A stretch of DNA of 64,000 nt from Rhynchopus euleeides (taxonomy: Eukaryota; Euglenozoa; Diplonemea; Diplonemida; Diplonemidae), in the NCBI GenBank assembly GCA_963210315.1, contig OY723252.1, positions 434,001 to 498,000 of the forward strand. Reading direction: 5' to 3'. Positions 31,866-43,900 of the stretch are shown here, one piece after another. Every line of letters begins with the position of its first letter. Position 1 is the first letter of the stretch. The notes beneath the pieces were generated by a model, which did no database searches, was not told the origin of the DNA, and saw only the letters and a list, made by a program, of their open reading frames with translations. A program made the translations under genes and the position numbers.

Positions 31866-32085
31866 CGAACGGGCAGCATGCCGTTCCACATTTTTCCCTC
31901 GTGAGGGCGACCCCCTTGCAACGCAAGGTGAAAAATGAAGAAACGGGCAGCATGCCGTTCCACATTTTTCCATCGTAAGGGTGACGGGCAGCATGCCGTT
32001 CCACATTTTTCCCTCGTGAGGGCGACCCCCTTGCAACGCAAGGTGAAAAATGAAGAAACGGGCAGCATGCCGTTCCACATTTTTC
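31866..32085. repeat. Higher-order tandem repeat (74 + 41 = 115 bp)
   Basis: ACGGGCAGCATGCCGTTCCA starts at 31869, 31943, 31984 and 32058, giving spacings 74, 41 and 74. The 74-bp form adds CTCGTGAGGGCGACC and GCAACGCAAGG hairpin-prone segments. No coding signature. Confidence 0.85.
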
Positions 32086-33314
32086 GTCCCTGGGTTGACC
32101 CTCGATCAACAAACGAGAGCGCACCACAAGTCTCGGCATTACCTGCCTTGAGAACCTCTGCATGGACAGGAACCGGAAGCCCCCTGTGTAGCGGAGTGCT
32201 TCAGCAGAGACGAATATGTCGTCACGGTGGGGGACAGAATCGACGTGTTTCTTTGAAGAAACAACAACCTGCGGGTTACCGCTGGGGTCGATGTCCAAAG
32301 GGGCGCGACACCACGGGGGTGCAACACCGCTTGTCTTGGGAAGTTCTTCACCTTTGGTGAAGGCGGAGTGTTCATATAAGCAAAATTTACGTACACAAGC
32401 AGCGCTCAACCATACACCAGCAAACCAAGCAGGTAGCTGCCGAAGGATCGGTTCGTGCACCTGAGTCTGTACTCTATCTGATCTATTCCGGCTTTTCATG
32501 CTTGTCCTTTCAGGCCGGAGGTCTCTCTCTCAAGGCATATAGTCATTCTCCCTTTGCCACAAACCAGTGGGAGTATGTTTATGTGGAGTCACCTAGAGTC
32601 ACAGTTATTCGGTGCCACCACGAGAGAGAGTCTAGATTCAGACCGTGTGTCATCCTCTTCCACGGCCAGGCAGAGCTTGCGCGGGGGCAAGATGGCTGAG
32701 TTGCCGGGCGTCTACAGATGCTCCACACACACGACGAGCGCCAGCAGGAGTACTGGTTTCCGACCGATTCCCGACCACCTCTAATTCCACAAGGGCGCAG
32801 GCAGCCATATGGGGGTTTTCATTCCATTCCCAGACATCCGAACATAGTCACCTAGGGGGGCCACCACGCAAGGCCGCTGACATGTACAGTCTCACGCCGC
32901 TTTGTGTACGTAAATCTGCACCTAAAGTTGCCCTGCCCCACCGCCCCCCAACCGCCCGGTAGGTAAGACCCTCGGGGTGCTGCATCCCCATCATCGGGTC
33001 ACCTAAACTTTCGGCAAAAAATCACTCCGTCTTGAACTTTAAAAATCTGAAAATTCTGAAAAAGAAAAGCAGCGCAAAGCAAGGCAACAAGGGAGCAATG
33101 CGATGGGTGGGGGCACGAGCTTGAACAGGGCAGGGTCGGGGGGAGTTTAAAATAGCTGGACAATCAGCTATGGTTCTGAGCAATGGCCATGTCGGTCATT
33201 GCTCTTTTTATCCATTCTCTTGGCATACTGGATATCGTCAATGTTGACACACGTCTGTACCGTCTCGCGCCGTGTCGTCTGAAACCCACGAAATGACCCA
33301 AACATGATGTGCTT
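32086..33314. other. No feature recognised
   Basis: Mixed-composition sequence with only short, motif-free open frames. I see no RNA gene, repeat family or conserved domain here. Confidence 0.4.
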
Positions 33315-33605
33315 CATTTTTGGGACCGTCTGTGTGATATCAGGATCAAAGATCTCGGGGTGTCTACGACTTCCTTCAAAAATGGAAGGTTCCAGATCAC
33401 AAGGACCAGACTTTGGGGCGAGATTTTTTTTGCTCTATTTTTTGAGGTGAATTTTCACCAAGGCCGAACAGGCCAAAATTCGCGGGGCCGTTTTAATGCG
33501 TTTTAGGCCTCAAAACAGGCTCAAAAACCAAAAATTCCTTCGAAAATGGGCTCAAACGTGCAAAATGGACCCATCCGAAAAAAAAAATCGAAAAGGGTCC
33601 CCATA
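33315..33605. repeat. Diverged direct repeat, copy 1 (partner 35036-35335)
   Basis: Shares the order of blocks TTTTTGGGAC, TTCCAGA-C-CACAAGGACC, TTTTGGGG, and a closing CGAAAAGGGTCCCC with 35036-35335. Copy 1 lies just outside, and copy 2 inside, the inverted-end element. Confidence 0.65.
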
Positions 33606-34413
33606 TACACACTCGGGTTTACATGTAAAATACATGTAAAATACCATACATTGGGCGTTATTCCGTTACCAGTAACGGTAATAACGTTATTTTTGCGTTA
33701 TTTTTTGACCCCAAAAAAGGCAGCATTTCCCGGTGAATCTGACCCGAAACTCGGGTCCCTACCCCCCCTAAAAGAATTTTCTTGGGTAAAATATCACTCC
33801 AGGGGGCCACTCCGTGATGTCAAAAAATTGGAAAACGTTTTCTCCTAAAATAACGCGTTATTTTTCCGTTATTTTCATGAAAACTTGCGTTATTCGGACA
33901 ATTTTGCGGGCGGATGGTGTAGTTTTTGGTGGAGATGGCTCCAGAATACCCCCCTGGGACCATTTTTTGGATAATAACGCACGGACATGTCGAGTTTCGT
34001 GAAAAAATCATGTTTTTGGCTTTTTCAAGGCAAATACTGCAGAAACCCCTGCAACCTTGCAGCATCCAATGTTCCTGGAGTGAAATTTGGAGTGAAAATC
34101 ACTCCAAAATCACTCAGTGTGGACGCAGAAGTGAATCCTTCAGGAATACACCCGCACACCTCACATTGGCGGTGTATAAACCACCTGATATTTTTACTCG
34201 TTACGAGCGACGAAGTAGCGCGAAGTAGCGACGTGCCCATTTTTTCCCGGTCCGTTCTAAAATAGTTACGTTCCAAAAGTCCGTTACTGGTGCTGTCAAA
34301 GACGCTTCGCACAATATACGCACGAACTACCCAAAGTACGCTCGGGCTACGCACGAAGTACGCAGGAACTACACAATTTGAACTTTCTTGCACCCCCCAG
34401 TCATTATTTGCAC

Positions 34414-34463
34414 GCACTCCAGGTCCCATATTTGCACCAGTGCAAATATGAGACCTGGAGTGC
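34414..34463. repeat. 50-bp palindrome
   Basis: GCACTCCAGGTC followed by CATATTTGCAC mirrors to GTGCAAATATG and GACCTGGAGTGC around 34438. It is almost perfect and lies inside the inverted-end element. Confidence 0.8.
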
Positions 34464-35035
34464 AAATATGAGGAATTTCCGAGTTCGTCGTGATGTGCAA
34501 AACATGACTGGGTTGTGCAAGAAACCATCATCTGCACCCCGTATCGGCCTCAATTGCACCCTCGTGCAGGTAAAAAAAGGCCTCGGGCCTCCGGCCCTCG
34601 GACCGTTTTTTAATTACGCACACGACCTTCGCGCGGAAAGTGTCATTCAGCCCTGCCAAACGTGCTCTACACACCACCCCCTTCATCAGGCAAGTGGGTT
34701 TGTAAGGGTGTGTGGAAGCGTCAACGCTCGGGTGCAGGAAATTTACATTTTGGTCGCAAATGGCGTTACACATGCACTATGCACAACGTGTACACGATTT
34801 CGGCAGAACTACGCACAACCAACGCAATTTGGACCTTTCAACAACACCATTCACGGTACTTCGATTTTGGGTGGGAAAGATGGGGCAAGGAAGTGGCAAA
34901 AACTGCGAAGAAGGTCGAAAATTTTCACATTTTCATCAGAAACCATATTCAACGGATTCCAATTTTCGGGTGAAATCAAGCAGGTTGGCACAATGGCTCA
35001 TGTTCACCCAAAAATGCACCTACCAAACCTCTTTT

Positions 35036-35335
35036 GCTTGATTTTTGGGACGGCATGGGTGATCCAGAGGCCAAAAATCACGATTTTTTCACCAATTCCT
35101 TCGACAACGGACAGTTCCAGACCACAAGGACCACATTTTGGGGTCAGAATTTTCTCGGTCAAAAAATTCGAAAAATCTGAAATCTCTCGGAATTTTGAGC
35201 ATTTTTTTGAGATTGGCATGCCCATTTTAGACCCTTTGCGTGGCTCTAAACCCAAAAATTTGCTCGAAAATGGCCTCAAATAGCCTAAAACAGCCCATTC
35301 TGGCCACCCCGAAAAAAAAATTCGAAAAGGGTCCC
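35036..35335. repeat. Diverged direct repeat, copy 2
   Basis: Partner of 33315-33605; ends TTCGAAAAGGGTCCCC just before the CGTTATTACCG-rich subterminal region. Confidence 0.65.
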
Positions 35336-35672
35336 CCTATAGAAGTTGCCCAAAAATACCGAAAATAACGCGGTATTACCGGTAATAACGGTAATAACGT
35401 TACCGATAACGTTATTACCGTTACTGATAACGGTATTACCGTTACCGATAACGGTAATAACGGTAATAACGTTACCGATAACGTTATTACCGTTCCTGAT
35501 AACGGTAATAACGGTATTACCGTTATCGATAACGGTATAACGCGGAAAAATAACGTTACCGATTTTCGGATAACGTTATTCGGCCGTTCTGGAACGTTAT
35601 TAACGGTAAGTTATTTTACCGAAAAAATAACGGTATTACCGTTACTGGTAACGCAATAACGCCCGATGTATG

Positions 35673-36314
35673 AAATACATGTAAAATACATGTAAAATAC
35701 ATGTAAAATACATGTAAAATTTTGTAAAAAATGGGGGGATTTTTTGGAAAAATGGCCAAAAAAAGAGTGTGGGGAGTTGGGTCCAGTTTAGCAAAGTCCG
35801 TGTATTTGGACGCGGCCCCTCAGATAAGGAAGCCGCGTCTCAGGTGCGATATGGGGTGTTGGAGAATTTCAGGGTTCGGCCCGAAATTCCCGTTCGAACC
35901 GCTATCCCAGGTCCGACTCAAAACTGTGCTGGGCTCTCGGAGACGGGAGCCCGAAAGCGGGAAGACCAAGCCAATTGTTTTTCCGTGCGAGGATCACTCC
36001 TCGACACTGTGTGGAAGCCCTGCAGGGCACATCCATGAGACGCATCACAACAGAAGGGACAGAAGAACATGAGGCCACGAGGAAGCTGGCCGTGTATCGC
36101 AAAGTTTTCGACAACGTAGCATGCCCGAGAGGAACGTTCTTCCCGTTCCCATTCAGGGTACGGTACACCTGAGGACAGCAAAAGACGGTCACCTTGCAGG
36201 CGGGGCAACGCCTGCATGAACGCAGATAAAATTGCAGCATACGTTCCCTGCATCAGGAGCCGGTTGTCAAGCCTCCCGTGTTGCAGTTGTAGGGCTCCGA
36301 ATAACACCCAGATG
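35673..36314. other. Region between inverted-end element and 375-bp tandem repeat
   Basis: A minus-strand frame from about 36310 to 35918 has protein-like composition (A-L-P-R-L-Q-G-D-R-L-L-L-S-S-G-V-P-Y-P-E-W, then F-F-C-P-F-C-C-D). It lies on the far side of the tandem repeat that ends the protease gene, so it could be a displaced remnant of that gene or of a neighbour. I cannot confirm either. Confidence 0.3.
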
Positions 36315-37188
36315 CCAGGAAAGGCCAAAATTTTCGACTTTTTTCGGAAATTTTCCGATTTTTCACAGTGTGGCAGTCCGCAGACACAGATTTTCGGGTC
36401 AGAAAAAAAAATTTTTTTTCGACCCAAAAATTTCGGATTTTTTTCCGGAGGGTGTATGGTGACCATCCCGGAAATCCGAAAAAAACCTGATTTTTCCTGA
36501 TTTTCGGATTTTTCTCGAAATTCGCCCTTGTGTCAACCAGTGGCAAATTTTTCGGAAAATCGGGAAAAAACAGGAAAATCCGGAAAATCATACACCCTCC
36601 TAGTGTCTGGGGGGTGATATGGCGGAAAAATTTTTGGGGTGTTTTTGGGTGAAAATCCGGGCAACCCGGGCCCTTTGGGACCACATAGGCCAGGAAAGGC
36701 CAAAATTTTCGACTTTTTTCGGAAATTTTCCGATTTTTCACAGTGTGGCAGTCCGCAGACACAGATTTTCGGGTCAGAAAAAAAAATTTTTTTTCGACCC
36801 AAAAATTTCGGATTTTTTTCCGGAGGGTGTATGGTGACCATCCCGGAAATCCGAAAAAAACCTGATTTTTCCTGATTTTCGGATTTTTCTCGAAATTCGC
36901 CCTTGTGTCAACCAGTGGCAAATTTTTCGGAAAATCGGGAAAAACAGGAAAATCCGGAAAATCATACACCCTCCTAGTGTCTGGGGGGTGATATGGCGGA
37001 AAAATTTTTGGGGTGTTTTTGGGTGAAAATCCGGGCAACCCGGGCCCTTTGGGACCACATAGGCCAGGAAAGGCCAAAATTTTCGACTTTTTTCGGAAAT
37101 TTTCCGATTTTTCACAGTGTGGCAGTCCGCAGACACAGATTTTCGGGTCAGAAAAAAAAAAAAATTTCGACCCAAAAATTTCGGATTT
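36315..37188. repeat. 375-bp tandem repeat, about 2.3 copies
   Basis: CAGGAAAGGCCAAAATTTTC starts at 36316, 36691 and 37065, so the period is 374-375 bp. Each unit contains a hairpin GGGTC-A-run/T-run-GACCC and an inner segment bounded by inverted GGAGGGTGTATG and CATACACCCTCC (about 36446-36600 in unit 1), which looks like a small inserted element amplified with the unit. It joins the 3' end of the protease gene, whose frame runs on through two units by chance. Confidence 0.88.
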
Positions 37189-40100
37189 GCTGCTGGGATG
37201 GCTTCCCGGCGGGCTGCTGCCGCAGCCTTGCGCAAGATATGGCGCTGCACCTGCAGCGGCCGATGACCCTGCCCCGGGCGAAGCGCCAACCATGCGCCGG
37301 GAGGAAAGCGCACACCTTCCGCCGCGAGATGACTCAGGTCAAACCGCTTCGGATGCTCGCGCCACATCCGCACATGCTCGGCACGCCAGACATCCTGGAA
37401 CCGCGTCCCAGAGGCGAACCCCGAAGCCAGCTTTTTGAGGGCTGGGTTCTCCGGTTTTGGCAAGCTGCCAAGGAGCGCCTCCCAGAGCCCCTTGTACGCC
37501 GCATCTGCGGCCTTGATCTGGGCCGTCAGATCCGGACCGTTCAGGAGGCGACGGTCCATGTACGCCGGCCGGGGGTCCGCGCCGTTACGGCCGGTCTCGA
37601 AGCCGCACACAATCCGCTCGGCGGGTCCCTTCTTGTCGAAGTCCTCCGCAGTCAGGGGATCAGGGAGAGTCTTTGGGGTGACGACAGGCTTCGGCTTCTC
37701 CTCTGCAGTCCCTTTCCCCTTCCGCTGGCGCTTCTTGGGGACTGCGCTTTCAGCAGCCTCCGTCAGGGGGCGCTTGGCGGTCCTGCTGTCCTCCACCCTG
37801 GCACGCTTGGCCTGAGGAGTGCCCAAGTCAGAGTCGGACAGCACCTCCTCGCGCTCAGACTTCAGCGGAGAGGGGGCGTAGGCGAGAGTGCCTTCCTTCA
37901 CCAACGCATGGATCGTTTTATCGACCACATACTGCACGGACGCTTCCGACATGCCCGACAGAGGGAGGGCGTCAGTTGTTGTTGCAACGGAACCGGGGGA
38001 TGCGGCTGCTGGGACTGAGGGTGGGGTCGCAACCACGTCGGAGTCGTTGGAGCCGTCGCCCCTGCCACCAGGACGGGTGTGCTTGTCGTAGCAAGCCCTC
38101 GCCTGGGTATTCGCCTCTTTGGGGTTGCAGAAGTACTGGCTGACAAGCCTGTCAGCCGTGTCAGCCCTGCTGCGGTTGCAGCGCTCGAACACATAGTCCG
38201 CCAACGGCAATCCGTCGTTTTTCAACGGAGGGAATGCGAGGGGGGTGACCGTGCCGTGCGTCTTCTTGCCCAAAGCGGTGTTGAAGTCCGACAGCTTGTG
38301 CCTGAGCCTGGAGTGGTAGTCGCCCTTGCTATTGCCGCAGAAGACATGCTCCTGGGTCCAGAGGAACGGCTTCCTCATGAGGATTTTTGCCAACCGGGAG
38401 TAGCCGGAGGAGCCGCCAACCACATCCTTATAGGCCTGAAACAGCCCCTTCAGAAAAGACACTTTGTCGGTGGCCCACCCCGTGGCCGCTCGTTGCGTCG
38501 CAGATCCGGGGGATGTGGTAACACCGGGCGTTGTAGCAGCAGCTGCAGCAGGGGCGCAGGGGGCGACCCCAGGCGGAGATGGCGGAGCTGCAGATGCAGG
38601 TGCGGTCGGAGGCGGCCTCGGTGTGGAGTCTCCGGGCGTTGAAGCATCAGCTACGGCGGTGGGGGGTGCGGGAACCCCAGGTGGTGGCGGCGGAGATGCA
38701 GGTGCGGCTGGAGGCGGCCTCGGTGTGGAGTCTCCGGGCGTTGAAGCATCAGCTACGGCGGTGGGGGGTGCGGGAACCCCAGGTGGTGGTGGCGGTGGTG
38801 CAGGTGCGGCTGGAGGCGGCCTCGGTGCGGGCGGGAGGGGTGTTGCAGTTCCGGCCGATGAAGGTGAAGGGGGGAGCTGTTCCTCAAACAGGAAGAGGTA
38901 CGGGGTTTTGTCCCTCTTCAACCTGGCGCAGGTCTTCGTCATGCTGGCAATCTTGACGACCTGGTTGTCGTTGTACCAACGCCAGGTATCACCGTACCGA
39001 CAGTAGGCGGTGTAGTGCCCAGATTGGGCACTCTTCCCGTCGTGGACCACGACGCTGCGGAGAGAGTACGCCCTACCCGCAACATCCAGCTCCAGGGGGA
39101 CATCCGTGCGGGTGAAAATCTTCCGCGCGGTGTGGCCGTCGTGGCGGAAGCGCACCAACTGCACCATCAGGACACGCGGGATGAGGACAGGCTCTTGACT
39201 CATGATGGCGCGCTTCGCACCAGGGCACCGGGCATCGCACTCGTAATCCATCTCCTCGGATGCCCACATCGACCCGAGGAGGAGCTGCTCGAAGCTCAGG
39301 GCATCAGGTCTCTCCGGAATCGACACCGGGTACAGCAGGAAATGCTGCGGCGTCACCGACTCCGCCTTGCACTGCAGGCACCGAACCACCGTCTTCTGGT
39401 GCACGAGGAGGTCGTCGTAGTCCCGAAGCGGGGCCAGCAGGGCCAGCCTCAGAAAGTCGTCGGGATCCTCCTGACTCGCCCCACTCTGGAACTGTGCTGG
39501 CGACAAGGTCAGCAGAGCAGTGGGCCGCACCAGGGTCCTCTTGCCATCACACGCTTTCTCGAGCAGGCTGACCAGAGACTGCATACGATCCGACTCCTGA
39601 AGGAGGCATGCCTGCTGGACACTGAGAGCATTGAGGTTGGCAATTCCCGACTCATCGACACTATCCTGCAAAGACCGTGCATTCGCGAGGAAGACTGCGC
39701 GGACAAGTGGGCTGGCAAACAAGTACTGCAGGGTCGCAGCCGCGTAGCATGACGCCCCAATGTTGTCAATGCCTCTGGGCACTCGCAAGTCGGGAGTAGT
39801 GGGGGTGGAAGGCTGAGGAGTCGGGGCAGCAGAAGAAGAGGGAGGAGCAGGGTTTGTAAACAGCGGGGGGAGGGGGTCATCGGTCGGAGGTGCAGGCATA
39901 GGGTCCGCAGCAGCAGAGGAGGTGGGGGAGTCAGGCGCAGGGGGAGGACTCGGCAAGCCGGTCTCGGGTGGCAGGGGGGAGACGTCGGGCACATCAGGTG
40001 ACGTCGGCGATGAGGGGGCAGCAGCCGTCGTGGGGGCAGCAGTGCTGGGGAAGCAGGGGCATCGCTTCTGACCGACGTGCACGCAGTACTCCGTGGTCTT

Positions 40101-40379
40101 GCGCCTCCCCTTGCGCTGCACCTCTTTCGTAGAGGGAAGGTGTGCGGTGGCCACTTGCTCTACACACAAAACCGCCCCCCTCTGCAGCTTCACGCCGTCG
40201 TCGCGAAAGAAGCGGGAAAGCGTGGATACCACTTGCTGCTTAGTGATATCAACCCCATCGCGCTCTAGCAAGCCGAAGAGGGTGGCGGGGAGCTCGGAGC
40301 ACTTGCCCCAAATCGTCAGCCCCTGCAAAGCAGATACGACGAGTGCCCGAAGGTCCGACATATCATCGAAACCCTGCAT
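37189..40379 (-). CDS. Ubiquitin-specific protease (USP/UBP family) with long C-terminal extension, 3' end disrupted
   Basis: The ATG at 40377-40379 (M-Q-G-F-D-D) is the first in frame; another at 40361 is possible. After a ~100-residue helical N-terminus and a Pro/Ser/Thr-rich linker comes a USP catalytic core: G-I-D-N-I-G-A-S-C-Y with the catalytic Cys (codon 39747-39749), E-D-P-D-D-F-L, zinc pairs C-L-Q-C and C-D-A-R-C, and the His box S-G-H-Y-T-A-Y-C-R followed by W-Y-N-D-N. It would remove ubiquitin from proteins. Two near-identical Pro-rich repeats (about 38575-38800) and a ~500-residue uncharacterised region with basic nuclear-type signals (K-K-R-Q-R-K-G-K) follow. The coding sequence enters the 375-bp tandem repeat at ~37189 and remains open to 36774, so the native C-terminus is probably lost or moved. 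Confidence 0.82.
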
Positions 40380-40749
40380 AGGTGATGAGTGACCGTGGGC
40401 GCAGGAAATCAAACCGGCAACCAGCGCAGAGAACAAGGTCGGAGCGGGAAGGGGGGCAGACTACCGCGACACCAGGGATTCACTCAGTCGATGCGTGCGC
40501 GGCGACAGAACCTGACGGATGTCACAGCTCACTTGACGCTACCCAGAACAGAAGTGTCGCACGGGAGTGCCGGCACTGCCAACTCTCACTTTTACGATAA
40601 CAGGGCATCGGCGATGCAAACTCTAGCACTCCCTGGTCTGGCACAGGAAGCGAGAAGCAGTGCCGTCCAGGTGAAGTGGAAGTGACGAGTGGCCACACAC
40701 ACGCGAAGACCGGATTACCTGCATACTTCGATGATGTCCTGCCTCATAC
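40380..40749. other. Intergenic stretch between protease gene and cyclase exon copy
   Basis: No gene recognised. The last part (40735-40749) is the intron-side flank of the cyclase exon copy and matches the inverted sequence at 55339-55360. Confidence 0.4.
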
Positions 40750-40937
40750 CCGCCATGCCCGCAATGCATTTCCGGATCACATGGTTGTGAATTTATAGCG
40801 CCTTCCGCATTCCCTCGAAAGACTCCTCCAAGCAGAGGGTCGAGGCCTGCACGTCTGTGACCACGAGTGTCGTGATCTTCGTCTCTGTGGAGTAGTCATC
40901 GAAGAGCAGCGCCTGCTGGCTGTCTTCGTTCAGCATC
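40750..40937 (-). pseudogene. Class III nucleotide cyclase exon, decayed inverted copy
   Basis: Same 188-nt exon as 55151-55338 but inverted. The encoded stretch includes T-L-V-V-T-D-V-Q-A-S-T, the metal-binding start of a class III adenylate/guanylate cyclase domain. In this copy a TAA replaces the Lys codon before I-H-N-H, and the acceptor AG upstream has become AT (CGTAT instead of CGTAG). It is therefore a dead duplicate. The downstream donor-like GTATGAG remains. Confidence 0.65.
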
Positions 40938-40953
40938 ATACGACTACTCGGCC

Positions 40954-43900
40954 GGCGATGGGCCGATCTCGGCAGTGCTGGGCCGGCTACGGGCCGATCT
41001 CGCCCGTACTGGGCCGGCTATGGGCCGATCTCGGCAGTACTGGGCCGGCTATGGGCCGATCACGCCCGTACTGGGCCGGCTATGGGCCGATCTCGGCAGT
41101 ACTGGGCCGGCTATGGGCCGATCTCGCCCGTACTGGGCCGGCTATGGGCCGATCTCGGCAGTGCTGGGCCGGGTATGGGCCGATCTCGCCCGTACTGGGC
41201 CGTACATGGGCCGATCTCGGCAGTGCTGGGCCGGCTATGGGCCGATCTCGGCAGTGCTGGGCCGGCTACGGGCCGATCTCGGCAGTACTGGGCCGGCTAT
41301 GGGCCGATCTCGGCAGTACTGGGCCGGCTATGGGCCGATCTCGCCCGTACTGGGCCGGCTATGGGCCGATCTCGGCAGTGCTGGGCCGGGTATGGGCCGA
41401 TCTCGCCCGTACTGGGCCGTACATGGGCCGATCTCGGCAGTGCTGGGCCGGCTATGGGCCGATCTCGGCAGTGCTGGGCCGGACATGGGCCGATCTCGCC
41501 CGTACTGGGCCGGCTATGGGCCGATCTCGGCAGTACTGGGCCGGCTATGGGCCGATCTCGCCCGTACTGGGCCGGCTATGGGCCGATCTCGGCAGTGCTG
41601 GGCCGGGTATGGGCCGATCTCGCCCGTACTGGGCCGGACATGGGCCGATCTCGGCAGTGCTGGGCCGGCTATGGGCCGATCTCGGCAGTGCTGGGCCGGA
41701 CATGGGCCGATCTCGCCCGTACTGGGCCGGCTATGGGCCGATCTCGGCAGTGCTGGGCCGGCTATGGGCCGATCTCGCCCGTACTGGGCCGGACATGGGC
41801 CGACCTCGGCAGTGCTGGGCCGGCTATGGGCCGATCTCGCCCGTACTGGGCCGGCTATGGGCCGATCTCGCCCGTACTGGGCCGGCTACGGGCCGATCTC
41901 GGCAGTGCTGGGCCGGCTACGGGCCGATCTCGGCAGTACTGGGCCGGCTATGGGCCGATCTCGGCAGTGCTGGGCCGGCTATGGGCCGATCTCGCCCGTA
42001 CTGGGCCGGACATGGGCCGATCTCGGCAGTGCTGGGCCGGACATGGGCCGATCTCGGCAGTGCTGGGCCGGCTATGGGCCGATCTCGGCAGTGCTGGGCC
42101 GGACATGGGCCGATCTCGGCAGTGCTGGGCCGGCTATGGGCCGATCTCGCCCGTACTGGGCCGGACATGGGCCGATCTCGGCAGTGCTGGGCCGGACATG
42201 GGCCGATCTCGGCAGTGCTGGGCCGGCTATGGGCCGATCTCGGCAGTGCTGGGCCGGACATGGGCCGATCTCGGCAGTGCTGGGCCGGCTATGGGCCGAT
42301 CTCGGCAGTGCTGGGCCGGACATGGGCCGATCTCGCCCGTACTGGGCCGGCTATGGGCCGATCTCGGCAGTGCTGGGCCGGCTATGGGCCGATCTCGCCC
42401 GTACTGGGCCGGACATGGGCCGATCTCGGCAGTGCTGGGCCGGCTATGGGCCGATCTCGGCAGTGCTGGGCCGGCTATGGGCCGATCTCGCCCGTACTGG
42501 GCCGGCTATGGGCCGATCTCGGCAGTGCTGGGCCGGCTATGGGCCGATCTCGGCAGTGCTGGGCCGGACATGGGCCGATCTCGCCCGTACTGGGCCGGCT
42601 ATGGGCCGATCTCGGCAGTGCTGGGCCGGCTATGGGCCGATCTCGCCCGTACTGGGCCGGACATGGGCCGACCTCGGCAGTGCTGGGCCGGCTATGGGCC
42701 GATCTCGCCCGTACTGGGCCGGCTATGGGCCGATCTCGCCCGTACTGGGCCGGCTACGGGCCGATCTCGGCAGTGCTGGGCCGGCTACGGGCCGATCTCG
42801 GCAGTACTGGGCCGGCTATGGGCCGATCTCGGCAGTGCTGGGCCGGCTATGGGCCGATCTCGCCCGTACTGGGCCGGACATGGGCCGATCTCGGCAGTGC
42901 TGGGCCGGCTATGGGCCGATCTCGGCAGTGCTGGGCCGGACATGGGCCGATCTCGGCAGTGCTGGGCCGGCTATGGGCCGATCTCGGCAGTGCTGGGCCG
43001 GACATGGGTCGATCTCGCCCGTACTGGGCCGGCTATGGGCCGATCTCGGCAGTGCTGGGCCGGCTATGGGCCGATCTCGCCCGTACTGGGCCGGACATGG
43101 GCCGATCTCGGCAGTGCTGGGCCGGCTATGGGCCGATCTCGGCAGTGCTGGGCCGGCTATGGGCCGATCTCGCCCGTACTGGGCCGGACATGGGCCGATC
43201 TCGGAAGTGCTGGGCCGGCTATGGGCCGATCTCGGCAGTGCTGGGCCGGACATGGGCCGATCTCGGCAGTGCTGGGCCGGCTATGGGCCGATCTCGGCAG
43301 TGCTGGGCCGGCTATGGGCCGATCTCGCCCGTACTGGGCCGGACATGGGCCGATCTCGGCAGTGCTGGGCCGGCTATGGGCCGATCTCGGCAGTGCTGGG
43401 CCGGCTATGGGCCGATCTCGCCCGTACTGGGCCGGCTATGGGCCGATCTCGGCAGTGCTGGGCCGGCTATGGGCCGATCTCGGCAGTGCTGGGCCGGACA
43501 TGGGCCGATCTCGCCCGTACTGGGCCGGCTATGGGCCGATCTCGGCAGTGCTGGGCCGGCTATGGGCCGATCTCGGCAGTGCTGGGCCGGCTATGGGCCG
43601 ATCTCGGCAGTGCTGGGCCGGACATGGGCCGACCTCGGCAGTGCTGGGCCGGCTATGGGCCGATCTCGCCCGTACTGGGCCGGCTATGGGCCGATCTCGC
43701 CCGTACTGGGCCGGCTACGGGCCGATCTCGGCAGTGCTGGGCCGGCTACGGGCCGATCTCGGCAGTACTGGGCCGGCTATGGGCCGATCTCGGCAGTGCT
43801 GGGCCGGCTATGGGCCGATCTCGCCCGTACTGGGCCGGACATGGGCCGATCTCGGCAGTGCTGGGCCGGCTATGGGCCGATCTCGGCAGTGCTGGGCCGG

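Larger units (their letters stand above)
33645..35672. mobile_element. 2.0-kb non-autonomous element with ~48-bp inverted ends
   Basis: CATACATTGGGCGTTATT...GTTACCAGTAACGGTAATAA at 33645-33692 matches the reverse complement of 35625-35672 with a few substitutions. Subterminal DNA, especially 35350-35640, is packed with TAACGGTAATAACG and CGTTATTACCG motifs in both orientations. Both flanks are TACATGTAAAATAC repeats, so a short AAATAC-like duplication is possible but ambiguous. The interior has no convincing protein. It includes copy 2 of the 33315 repeat and a perfect-looking 50-bp palindrome. Confidence 0.7.

Noticed and set aside
35918..36310. An independent small gene left of the 375-bp repeat
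   Set aside because: Composition is protein-like but there is no clear start, domain or partner; kept only as a possible remnant.
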